From: Limnephilus marmoratus
Taxonomy: Eukaryota; Arthropoda; Insecta; Trichoptera; Limnephilidae
DNA length: 64,000 bases
Direction: 5' to 3'
Assembly (NCBI GenBank): GCA_917880885.1
Contig: OU862907.1
Span: forward strand, 68,877,072 to 68,941,071
The notes under the pieces were generated by a model that did not search any database, had not been told where the DNA came from, and worked only from the letters and a program-made list of their open reading frames with translations. The translations under genes were made by a program, and so were the position numbers. Below are positions 1 to 8,891 of this stretch, in pieces. The stretch's first letter is position 1. Each line of letters starts with the position of its first letter.

Positions 1-965
1 CGCGGCCAGTGTTTTGCTTTCAAAACTTCGGCAACCGCCAGCTGAGGCATGCCAATCTTAAATGAGGAGTACTCACCCCGAGTTTTAATTTTTACAACCT
101 TATATGACGCGGCGCCATATAGTGACGTTAAGTAACGCGACATGTCATCGCAAGAAGTATCAGGATGGAATGGGTAACAGTGAAAGAAATTCATTACTGC
201 TGGCTTCTTTTCACTCTTTTGATTGCCCCTTACGGTGACAGGCCGCTTGCGTGCTACTTTTGTCCATTGGTCAGATGGACCTTGAGGTTTTAATATGTTG
301 GTATGAGTCGTATTATCACTATTATCCGTCGTGACAGGAGCGGCGGGTTTGGCCGCAGGAGACGTTTCCAATGAATCCGCGGCAGTGGCCGATGGTGCTG
401 TTAATGTTGAAATAACGATTTTTTGCTGCACCTCGATCTGTGGTTCGATTGATGATGTTGACGGTAAAGGGCTAGGGTTAGGTTTGGCCTTAGAACTTTT
501 GACAGTTTCAGTTGCAACTTCTGGCTTGGACTTTAATTCCTTAGCCTGCGAGCGAGTAATTCTTGCTCGCGGTAATTCACTTTGCGAAACAGGAGCGGGG
601 TGCTCGAGGGACGGCGGCAAGGGCAAGGGGGGCAGGGGCAAGCCGGCCGCGGTGAGAGTTGTAGATGCAATCGTGTTAGTATTGGCTGCAGTCACAATTG
701 TTTCCGTAGTAGGAGTACTGGCGGCGGGGGGTACGGCGCGGGCGCGGGGAGGCAGGGGCGGGTCGCACTGAATTTTGGGAATCAGTGTCTCGCTACCATG
801 CTTCGTTACGCAGATACTAGGATCAATATTTGACGTACTACCGACTAGTAGTATTGTCTTAATTTCTTTCACTTCGTGTGTTAAGCTGTCCACTTTAGTA
901 CTTAACACTTTCACTATGTTAGTGAGCAGTTGAAGCTCATTAGCGAATTCACTTATATCACTCAT
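1..965 (-). CDS. LINE ORF1 (gag-like) protein, 5' part, open to left edge
   Basis: Seen: reading the minus strand from ATG at 965 gives 321 codons without a stop up to base 1, so the frame continues outside the window. The first ~40 residues are a heptad-like helix (FANELQLLTNIVKVLSTKVD). A long Pro/Ala/Thr/Ser-rich linker follows, then WTKVARKRPVTVRG and a folded stretch FFHCYPFHPDTSCDDMSRYL ... YSSFKIGMP ... KHWPR. Known: this order (coiled coil, low-complexity linker, RRM-like/esterase-less module with 'YSSFK') is typical of ORF1 of CR1/Jockey-type non-LTR retrotransposons, where it binds element RNA. No zinc knuckle is visible before the edge. The G/C-rich linker produces spurious plus-strand frames. 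Exact clade is not determined. Confidence 0.7.
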   Translation of the reverse strand, partial: MSDISEFANELQLLTNIVKVLSTKVDSLTHEVKEIKTILLVGSTSNIDPSICVTKHGSETLIPKIQCDPPLPPRARAVPPAASTPTTETIVTAANTNTIASTTLTAAGLPLPPLPLPPSLEHPAPVSQSELPRARITRSQAKELKSKPEVATETVKSSKAKPNPSPLPSTSSIEPQIEVQQKIVISTLTAPSATAADSLETSPAAKPAAPVTTDNSDNTTHTNILKPQGPSDQWTKVARKRPVTVRGNQKSEKKPAVMNFFHCYPFHPDTSCDDMSRYLTSLYGAASYKVVKIKTRGEYSSFKIGMPQLAVAEVLKAKHWP

Positions 966-2035
966 CTTATATCAAAGTAATATAACCCGAATAAAGATTC
1001 AAAACAAACGGCGCGCGGCGAAATACGTGCGTTCCGCCGGCAAGGTAATGCTAACTCCTAATATACTATATCGACGCTGGACAGGTTTCGCTTCATATCT
1101 TAACTAAATATCGATACTAAAAATATCATTTTTTCATTTAATAAAATTCCCTAGATTGAAAATGAAACGATGTTGGTCTTTTTATTTTCTCAAACCATAC
1201 CAGTGCATAGCCTTAGTTCTTGTTTGTTCAATAGACCATTAGAAAACTTTACAGGGGGAGAAGGTTTTCTTTCATTAGGTATTTCAATGAAATCATATGA
1301 TAGGTGTTTATGATAAAGCTATTTCCGTAAAGGTATAGGTCTCATTTTCTCAAATAATTCTTAGTTAAGTGATTAACTATCATTTTTTATACCTGCATTA
1401 TTTTTTAATTTAAAGTGGAGATTAAACAAAAACTAATTTTACTTTTTGATCTGCTTTCTTTTTTTTTAGATCTTTTTTTCTTTAGTTTTTGACCATTTGG
1501 TCTATTGAAAAAACAAGAACTGAGGCGACGAGTGGTTAATATCTACCTATATTAGGTATATTAATTACCAAGATATTATTAGCACTAGTGGAAACAAAAC
1601 AAGAGGAAAGAAGTGGTCCTCTTTCCCTGCGTCTCTGAAACGGGCCCCCTGATATGGGGCGTGGTGCTTGCTTTAAATGCCACGCGCAACTCATAAATCT
1701 CTCATACCCTAATTTAGCCGAAATACAATAATTATTCTTCTAAACGTGTTCATCTATGTAAAGACGGATCTCTTCCGACCATTAACTTAAACAAATGCTT
1801 TGATATATGATTTGACATTACTATCAACATTTTTTGTTTTCCGGGTCCTCCGTTTGTTGAAACATGGTTGGATTGGGGCGAAGTTCGCGCGGTCACACAC
1901 AATTTGGCTAGTGGTCTGTGGTAAGAACCTGTCCATTCGTATGCTGACGTTTGACGTTTGGCGTTTACATAAATGTTAAAATGCATTATGATGAAAAAGA
2001 GATGCTACATCGGGGAGAAAACGCAGATATTTAAA
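966..2035. other. No recognisable gene; upstream region of the ORF1 element
   Basis: AT-rich sequence. The first ~120 bases (966-1085) are GC-richer and probably the 5' UTR of the minus-strand LINE. A short minus-strand frame at 1750-1986 has no recognisable domain. Confidence 0.5.
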
Positions 2036-2170
2036 TAGATATTTATTTTTTTTTAAATTTTTTTTTTTTAATTTTCTTTATTCATTTTGTTTATTACAGG
2101 ATTGTTTTACATGGTATTTCGACTACCAAGCTAGGCAAATGCCCGTATTATGGTAGTCGAGATTCATAAG
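2036..2170 (-). repeat. LINE 3' tail, minus strand
   Basis: T-rich runs followed on the plus strand by a small inverted repeat (CGACTACCAAGC ... GGTAGTCGAGA). Read on the minus strand this is a stem-loop followed by a poly-A-like end, the usual look of a non-LTR retrotransposon 3' UTR. No coding sequence for it is recognised at 2170-2830. Confidence 0.35.
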
Positions 2171-3384
2171 ATGTTATATTAAGTACAAATTATTAATAAT
2201 CATCCATATATATATGTAGATGAAAGTACCAACATATAGCATACATATTAAGGAAAATATTCATACTAGTATTAGGTACATGATCACATACAGGAAAGGA
2301 GTTAAACTAGGTGAATCTTGTATAAATAAAAACAAAATAGAATAAAAAATAAAAATAAAAGTAACAAATAATAATATTTAAAGGATAATAGAAATAAAAA
2401 ATAAGAATAAATATGTAAATCATCTATACAGATGAACAATGATAGTCTTAGACCCCAAAAACCCATTTATCAGGAAAGATTTCAAAATAATATCGATTAT
2501 TGCATGACCTAAAGTTATTATTTAAGAATTTAGAGTGCGTACATAATTACGTAGACATCAAACTTTGAGTTGCGATATTGTAAAATTTGGAGATAAGATT
2601 GGAGACGAAGTATCAAGGAGAACTCGCAGATTTCAAGGAAGACCATGCTACCTACCTCGAATTTTTATTATGTATTTATTTAAAAGGAATTAAAAATATA
2701 ATCCCGATTTGAATTGGCCAATTTCTTCCGTGTCTCTGAAACGGATTTATAAATTAATTGACTTTATTTACAAGTGAGTTCAAAAAAGAAATAATCATCC
2801 ATTACGACAGTAGGTATTTATATACCTACAATTTTTATTAGGTTCGCGCAGTTGACATAACACCAAAAAACTCATTCGATTCATTCTCCGCTACAATCCG
2901 TATAGCGCGGCAGCTGTCAAAAAATGAACTAATCCCCCCCTCCCCCCCCCCCCCCCCCGCCGGCCACCGCCAACCTTCCCGCTTCACACGGGATGGAATG
3001 GGAATGTTTTCCATCGCGCTTGGAAACCTCGAAACATAACAAAAATTGCCCATGTTTATAGTGATGGGACCCGGACAATGTCAATAGTGATGTTTAAAGG
3101 AATATCAAGGCCAAAGCTAATGGCGGAGGTCGCAAGAGACGGGCCTTTAGAAGTATTTGAAACTGTTTGTTAGGCAATCTCATTCGGCATCAAATTCTTG
3201 ATTACTTTCTTCATGCATCGGATTTCCAAATATAATAAATTTGCTTAGTAAAGCACACGCGTCATCGAATCGGTGAAGGTGTGTATTTTTGTATGTCGCG
3301 TAAGAAATATAGACCACCTCTACCTCTAATCAGTATGTATCTGTACCTACTAGACTTATTATTGCGTTTGTGAACAATATTAAT
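2171..3384. other. Non-coding stretch with C homopolymer
   Basis: AT-rich, no convincing coding sequence. A C run interrupted once by T lies at about 2934-2958. The minus frame crossing it at 2838-3053 is an artefact of that run (poly-Gly). Confidence 0.5.
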
Positions 3385-3574
3385 AGGTTATAAAAATAAA
3401 ACAACACTTTGTATATAACCACGAATTTATTATTTATGTATCTACCGGTTTCACTTAGACCAAGCTTCCTCAGGATAAAATAATAACTAAATATTAAGAC
3501 AGAGTTATCAGTTATATATAAGTTGAGTGACAGAGGGAGAAAGAAATTTCTAATCAATACTAAAGATAAAGATG

Positions 3575-3956
3575 ATAGTTTATCTCATTCGGGTATCTAT
3601 AAACTTACCTGTAATGATTGTCCTGCTTTCTATATTGGAAAACAGCACGAAATGTCAATATTAGGGTAAAAGAACATTTACGCTGTTTGAATGGAAAAGG
3701 CTTCTCTGAGCTTGCAAATCACTTAATCTCAGCAGACCACAGTTTTAATAAAATTTCAGGAACTCGCATGTTACATAAAAACAGTATTGGTATCAAATTA
3801 GATAACTTAGAAGCCTTAGAAAAAAGAAAATCATTAAATACAAATACTAATATGTCAGAATTCCTCCTTAATAATCAAATAAATTTATCAAATCAAAAAA
3901 ATACACCCTATAGCCCTATATTTAACTTGTTCCCTAAAATCCATCCCAGCCCATGA
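3575..3956 (+). pseudogene. GIY-YIG endonuclease domain of Penelope-like element (frameshifted)
   Basis: The frame entering from ~3585 reads SGIYKLTCNDCPAFYIGK. It then changes frame within GGAAAACAG at ~3638, after which the downstream frame reads KTARNVNIRVKEHLRCLNGK and ANHLISADHSF and runs to a stop at 3954-3956. GIY and YIG motifs with the conserved Cys pair before YIG (CNDC) and the downstream Arg are visible. This is the DNA-nicking domain that completes Penelope RT proteins; the RT itself is absent. The one-base shift makes the copy non-functional. Confidence 0.75.
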
Positions 3957-4590
3957 TGTGTATATATGTATTATATTGTTATTCTGAGGTCCTTAATTAT
4001 TAATAAATTAGCATTACTCTAAATATTGTCCTAATACATCAAAATTTTATTAGTTAGTTGAATCCCGTTAACTGTTGGATACTTGTGTTTAGATGTATAT
4101 TGTTGTCTCCTTCCCTCTAATTGATTATCTATTGTACCGCCTTCAAATATTTTATCTCTATCTAACTATGTTCTTTTGTCATATTCTTTCTCCCTCTGTC
4201 GCTCAACTTATATATTTGTTTTATTTGTTTATCTTAAAATTGCTACATATTATAATTTTACTGGTCTTCCATTAAAAGCCTTAGCTTGTGGATGGAAGAA
4301 GAGTCGACATTTCATATATTATGTACAAATACAGTCACGTGTACAGTTAATACAGTTAATACAGTTAATACATTTCATATAAGTACAATTACTATTTACT
4401 ATAGTCATGTATTTCAATATATATGTAGGTGCAGTTAATACAGACACATGGCAATCAGACCCGTTAACTAAAATATGCAAACATATATGTATTCAGTAAG
4501 AAGAAAAACAAGTATGATTTTTAGTGTGACATTCTCTAAAATACTTTTTGATGGAGTTCAACAATTGAACTTTGTTCCTAATATTAAGAC
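3957..4590 (+). other. 3' UTR of the Penelope-like element
   Basis: AT-rich, no domain-bearing frame. Contains CTTTCTCCCTCTGTCGCTCA at ~4186, echoing in reverse complement the block at ~3520-3545, and a short GTTAATACA tandem at about 4345-4372. Confidence 0.5.
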
Positions 4591-4854
4591 AGAGTTATAT
4601 AACTGATAACTCTGTCTTAATATTTAGTTATTATTTTATCCTGAGGAAGCTTGGTCTAAGTGAAACCGGTAGATACATAAATAATAAATTCGTGGTTAAA
4701 TACAAAGTGTTGTTTTATTTTTATAATATAATGTCTAACCACAAAGTAATTGCTTCTTATGAAAAAAATATGAATAGGTTTGTGGTTTATATCTAAAGTC
4801 ATTGAACTGTCGTGCTAAGTGCTTACATAATGTACGAATGTGATAAGAGATAAT

Positions 4855-5640
4855 TATTTTGAATGAAAAACTAAGTTTCGCCAATCATATCCACCAAATT
4901 GTAAACAAAGGTATGAAAACACTAGGCTTCGTACTAAGAACAACCAAAAACTTTAATTCCATACAAGCCATTAAATTATTATATGTATCTCTAGTTAGAA
5001 GTCTAATGGAATATAACTCGGTAGTTTGGTCTCCATCTTACAAAATTCACATTAATAACATTGAGGGAATACAAAAAAAATTTCTGCGTTTTATAAATTT
5101 TAAATTAAATATCCCACTAGAAGACTTGAAATATAATTTATTATTAAATTTTTTAAAAATACACACACTAGAAGACAGACGTAAAATAAACGACTTAACA
5201 TTTTTATTCAAAATACTTAACTCTAAATTTGACTGTTGCGAACTACTGCAACTCATAAACTTACGAATACCGACAGTAACTACACGACAAAATACACTAT
5301 TCTACTGTAGCATTCATAAGCGGAACTACATTGCCCACTCTCCGATACAACGATTTCATACTATGGGAAATCAGTACTTAGGTGATATTGACATATTTGA
5401 CATAAACTTGGCGAAATTTGTTGATCTTTTAAAAAACTTATTATTCCAAAACTATTCCTAAACCTATCTGTTTTTCTGAAAACTTATGAAATCGCTGTAT
5501 TTTTGTATTTTTATGACTTGTGTGCTTTTCTATCAAATTTTATTTTTATTATTCTGTATATGTTAAATAATCTGTCATGAATCATTTGTACTACCAAAAT
5601 GTAAAAGCCCATTGGGCGTTAAATAAATAAATAAATAAAA
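4855..5640 (+). mobile_element. 5'-truncated LINE, 3' end with (TAAA)n tail
   Basis: Begins abruptly inside the RT C-terminal coding region next to the Penelope copy. It ends with a 3' UTR containing GTAAAAGCCCATTGGGCG and then a TAAATAAATAAATAAAT tail. A related 3' UTR (GTAAAAGCCCTACGGGCT) occurs at 28153-28175, so this is a dispersed family. 5' truncation is the usual outcome of target-primed reverse transcription. Confidence 0.8.
4859..5461 (+). pseudogene. C-terminal part of LINE reverse transcriptase (Jockey/CR1-like)
   Basis: 200 residues without the catalytic RT motifs. The recognisable part is the post-catalytic region: FANHIHQIVNKGMKTLGFVL, LYVSLVRSLMEYNSVVWSP, IEGIQKKFLRFI, and the terminal HSPIQRFHTMGNQYL block. 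This matches the thumb/C-terminal domain of Jockey/CR1-type polymerases in sequence pattern. Cannot be active alone. The start is where homology begins; there is no evidence for translation. Confidence 0.75.
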
Positions 5641-5699
5641 TAAAAAGAGATTTTATAGGGAATTCCCATTCTAATGAGATTCATTTCTTCAAAATATTT

Positions 5700-5750
5700 T
5701 CCGTGGTCAAGTGGCTAGGATCCTCGACTACGAATTTGGAGGTCGCGGGA
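5700..5750 (+). repeat. SINE-1 tRNA-like head, left part (interrupted)
   Basis: GTGGTCAAGTGGCTAGGATC (A-box-like) and GGAGGTCGCGGGA (start of a B-box) resemble the heads of the SINE copies at 26149 and 33165. The rest of the B-box resumes at 6921 (TCGCGGGATC) after a hAT MITE, with TCGCGGGA duplicated. Confidence 0.65.
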
Positions 5751-6920
5751 CAGTGGCGTAGCGTGCCTTGAAGGGGCCCCGTATCAAAATTAGTTCGGGG
5801 CCCCCCAACTAATTTATAAAATAATGTTTAGATAAATTAAAAATATATATATAGATATATATATATATATACGTTAAATAACGTACGACACGTAAGGTTA
5901 CGAGTATTTGGTCATAAATTCGGAATTTATATTTTTTTGTAGGCGACATAACCTAAAAATCTTAAAGTGCTAAAATATTTATTCTCACAGCATTATGAGA
6001 AAAATGGCTTTGAGAGTAATAATCAACTACTAATGAAGAATATCAAAACAAAATTCTTATTATAACTCGGTACAATACGTGATCACGTATTTTCATGTAT
6101 TGAAGGTTGTCATTGTTCTTTCAAAAAATAATTCACCCTTCGCTACTGGTAGATAAATAGGTAGTAGGTTTGATCGATCAGTGGTTGAGTGGGTATAGCG
6201 CTTGGGTCCCACCCGAGCGTCGCGTGTTCGATTCCTCGGCTGGCTAAGTCCTCCATCACAACACAAGCAACATTTTCGGCTTTCTGTGGTGGTAGTAGGA
6301 GATTTTCAAACATTGTTGGGTTATTCGTAACCCGGGAATATTTGTCTTTCTTTTTTAAAAAAAAAAAAAAGGTACTTACCATTGCAATCTAAATCACTCA
6401 CAGAAGCTGATTGCTGAAAAAATGAAGAAATTTTGAACATTTTTTTTATAACCTCCTCCCTTTTCTGTTTACTTTTTTTCTTTTCATAGCTCCACTGGGA
6501 TAATCTCTTTTCATTTCACTCATTATTTCCACAAATCAAACTAATTTTAACCAATAAATAATCAGAAGATCACGATTGTATTGTATTACAATGTAATAAA
6601 TAACGTTTGAACCGGAATGTAATAAAACGCGTAAATATTGCACCGTTGTTTGTCATTATAAACGGGGAATACCGCAATAATCGATGTAGAATGTTGCCAA
6701 CTTTTGTGCGCACGCTTAACCCGGGGAAAAAAGAGATTGCTTTTTTTACTTTTGTCATTTCTGAAGTGAAAACTATAGGCACGTATGACAAGTTTTTTGT
6801 ATGTTTTTTTCACGGGAAGCACGAGATTTTACTAATTTTTGCTTACACACGTTGGGGGCCCCTGTAGCCCCGGGGCCCCGTACCATTGATACGGCTGATA
6901 CGGCGGTAGCTACGCTACTG
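5751..6920. mobile_element. hAT-type non-autonomous element with exact 8-bp TSD
   Basis: Terminal inverted repeats CAGTGGCGTAGC at 5751 and GCTACGCTACTG ending at 6920, with GGGGCCCC blocks just inside both ends. Flanking bases 5743-5750 and 6921-6928 are both TCGCGGGA, a perfect 8-bp duplication as made by hAT transposases. No transposase is encoded. It sits inside a SINE head and itself contains another SINE (6172-6375), giving three insertion layers. Small frames inside it are not coding. Confidence 0.85.
6172..6375 (+). repeat. SINE-2 (second tRNA-derived family) inside the hAT MITE
   Basis: A-box-like GTGGTTGAGTGGGTATAGCG and B-box-like GCGTGTTCGATTCCTCG, followed by a conserved body (GGCTAAGTCCTCCATCAC ... 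TTTCTGTGGTGGTAGTAGG ... GAGATTTTCAAACATTG) and an A run. The same body occurs at 34586-34760 (+) and, in reverse, at 16020-16190. Confidence 0.7.
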
Positions 6921-7034
6921 TCGCGGGATCAAAAATTTGTATTATTTATTAATTAATTCTTGGAAAATAACGTAAGAAAAATATCTAAAATATGCGTTCC
7001 AGAAAAATGCAACCATGTAAAGTAAGGAGATGAA

Positions 7035-7260
7035 GTTCTGGAAAGAAAAAAGGAATTAGAGCTGAGTAGGAATCTAGTTTCAAGGAGTGAAGGATATATG
7101 AATCCATCCCTCCCACTGCGGTGCAAAGGTCCCGAGAGAGTACGGGTAGAGAAGTCAAAGGGACTACTCCCTCAACCATTCTTTCCCTATCCGGCCTGTC
7201 AAGCAGCTCGTGGGCAGACGCATCTGCTGCCAAGACCTGAACAAACCTCACCCCTGTTAG
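7035..7260 (+). repeat. Copy of dispersed 'CCATCCCTCCCACTG' repeat
   Basis: Carries ATGAATCCATCCCTCCCACT, TCCGGCCTGTCAAGCAGC and CCAAGACCTGAACAAACCTC. Diverged versions of the same series occur at 17817, 24235, 25790(-), 26855(-), 34196(-) and 34930. Family not recognised; see the finding on the shared hairpin tail. Confidence 0.6.
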
Positions 7261-7394
7261 ATTCGCAAGAATTATTTACATTATTTCTTAAATTTAGGGA
7301 AATTATTTGTAGGAATCCACGATTCGTAACTCGAATTTTAGGTTGCTTTCAGAATACAAGACCGGTTTTAAATTTTAAGCGTTTCAGTGCCCGT

Positions 7395-7530
7395 TATCAG
7401 GGCAGATTCGGCAGATCCGACAGATGTGACAGATCCGACGAGATATGACTGATCCGACAGATGTGACAGATCCAACAGATGTGACAGATCCGACAGATGT
7501 GACATATCAGACAGGTGTGACAGATATATT
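7395..7530 (+). repeat. 18-bp minisatellite (GATCCGACAGATGTGACA)n
   Basis: About six to seven imperfect copies of an 18-bp unit. Two units (GATCCGACAGATGTGACA) are near-identical and the others have a few changes. A plus-strand frame through it gives repeated TDPTDV, an artefact of the repeat. The unit resembles the centre of the nearby foldback hairpins (GATCCGGTAGATGTGACA at ~32975). Confidence 0.8.
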
Positions 7531-7694
7531 GTATAAATATTTAGACATTTATATTTTTGATTTTGTTATTCGTGAATACATTTTTTTTTTTTTTTTAAAT
7601 TTCTTTTATACATTCTATAATATTATTATTCAATTTTTAAATACGGTTTATTTACAAACAAGTTCTGCTCTGACACGTTTTAAGATTTTTACGG

Positions 7695-7925
7695 CCAAAA
7701 GCATTTTCGTTATTTGTTTTTGGGGTGTTATGCCGTGTTGCGCTACCTCCTTCTTTTGCCAACGTTTCAGACATCGTTGCAGTGTCCATCATCGGGGCAG
7801 ATCCGGCACATCTACCGGATCTGCCGGATCTGCCCCGATGATGGACACTGCAACGCTGTCCGAAACGTTGGCTAGAGAAGGAGGTAGCGTAACACGGCAT
7901 AACACCCCAAAAAAAAATAACGAAA
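7695..7925. repeat. Foldback (hairpin) element, copy 1
   Basis: Two arms of ~100 bp in inverted order with almost no spacer. The left arm starts TTTTTGGGGTGTTATGCCGT and the right arm ends ACGGCATAACACCCCAAAAA. The centre is a shorter GGATCTGCC/GGCAGATCC palindrome. The right arm carries CCGATGATGGACACTGCAAC ... GCTGTCCGAAACGTTGGCTA. Other copies: 32875-33110, 54495-54706, and a single arm at 57601-57700. Confidence 0.85.
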
Positions 7926-8424
7926 ATCTTCAGGATTCTTTCTGTCAAGGGATGCGCCGCATCCACATACTGAAAGATCTTCATACAAATGTTGAAATTT
8001 TGAAAAAAAAAATCATTTTCAGCTACAACATCAGTAATGTCGTATTTTTCAATCTTAGCTCACTGAAAACTCACGGACCGCCACTGGTCTCCATGTATTC
8101 CTGTAATCAAGCTTCTTCAGTAGGTACCTACGCATGTAAAATTAATTATTAGTCAAGCATAATAATTACTAGACTCATGAAGAGCAGCAAAACTTTACCA
8201 AACGAAATCGCGATAACATATTATTTTGGTATAATGAAGGAATTGTGTCTCCTGTGGTTTCCTGTCCGACAATCACCGTTTCTATTTTTGTATTCTTACT
8301 GATTAGCTCTATTATTTACTTGACTGAGTTTGTCCATTTGAAATAATAATGAGTTTTATGTCCAAATACCATTAGTAGATAGTTTTTTTTTAAATTTCAT
8401 AATTTTTAATTTTTTTGTTATGTG
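7926..8424. other. No recognisable feature
   Basis: AT-rich sequence between the foldback element and a SINE. No domain-bearing frame or structured repeat was seen. Confidence 0.5.
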
Positions 8425-8806
8425 AATATCGTACAAGAGTTCCAGCTTCTCCCAACCATCTGGAGCCAATGATATTGTGGCATTTCCAGTTGCGATATGA
8501 TGTAAGGCTGAAGATAGTGGGGAGGGGAAGGATACGGAGTAAAGGAAGGTGGGAAGATAATGAAGAGGGGAAGGATACGGGTAAAGGAAGGTGGGAAGGT
8601 ACCCGGCTATTCAGATCTGCTCACCAAACGCTGCTAAAGCCATTTGAAGTAACCTTTAAATTCTGATTGGCGGTCTTACACCAGGACGATATCTCAAGTA
8701 TTATTCACTCTGGAATGTGTCGCAAATATATATCTACCGTGTATTACTTCCTCTATTTCGAACCCGCGACTTTCGTATTGCCGGTCAAGAGCTTATTCTA
8801 TAGCTA
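8425..8806 (-). repeat. SINE-1, minus orientation, just upstream of copy A
   Basis: Body elements (GGCTATTCAGATCTGCTCAC, TTCTGATTGGCGGTCTTACA, CCAGGACGATA) are the reverse complement of the 26149-26545 copy. The right end TTTCGAACCCGCGACTTTC is a reversed B-box, and GCCGGTCAAGAGC the reversed region before it. The element stops ~75 bp before the proposed splice acceptor of copy A. Confidence 0.75.
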
Positions 8807-8865
8807 AGTATTATTTCCAACGCATTGTCATATTGTGACACAGTTCTTGTATTTGATGCAACATA

Positions 8866-8881
8866 AAACACTTGTTTCAGG
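8866..8881 (+). promoter_or_regulatory. Candidate 3' splice site in the 5' UTR of copy A
   Basis: ACTTGTTTCAG|GAACAAGAGCC precedes ATGG by 11 bases. The broken copy B has TTTGTTCCAG|GAACAGGACGCATC before its ATGG. Upstream of this point the two copies are unrelated, downstream they align. This suggests that transcription starts at a non-coding exon further upstream. Splicing itself is inferred. Confidence 0.45.
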
Positions 8882-8891
8882 AACAAGAGCC

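Larger units (their letters stand above)
3385..4775 (+). mobile_element. Penelope-like element, 5'-truncated, with inverted pseudo-LTRs
   Basis: Seen: a ~140 bp block at about 3390-3530 reappears in reverse complement at about 4590-4730; both carry CCTGAGGAAGCTTGGTCTAA followed by GTGAAACCGGTAGATAC. Between them lies a GIY-YIG coding remnant. Known: Penelope-like retroelements encode RT plus GIY-YIG endonuclease, are often 5' truncated with an inverted partial pseudo-LTR, and carry hammerhead-like motifs of the form CUGANGA...GAAAC in those repeats. Only the endonuclease part of the coding region survives here. Confidence 0.75.

Noticed and set aside
331..833. Plus-strand frames rich in Gly/Ala/Arg
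   Set aside because: They are antisense to the low-complexity linker of the minus-strand LINE ORF1, whose frame is longer, contains recognisable blocks and is open to the edge.
7395..7530. Short direct repeats considered as a CRISPR array
   Set aside because: The 18-bp units are contiguous, without unique spacers, and the genome is eukaryotic; it is a minisatellite.
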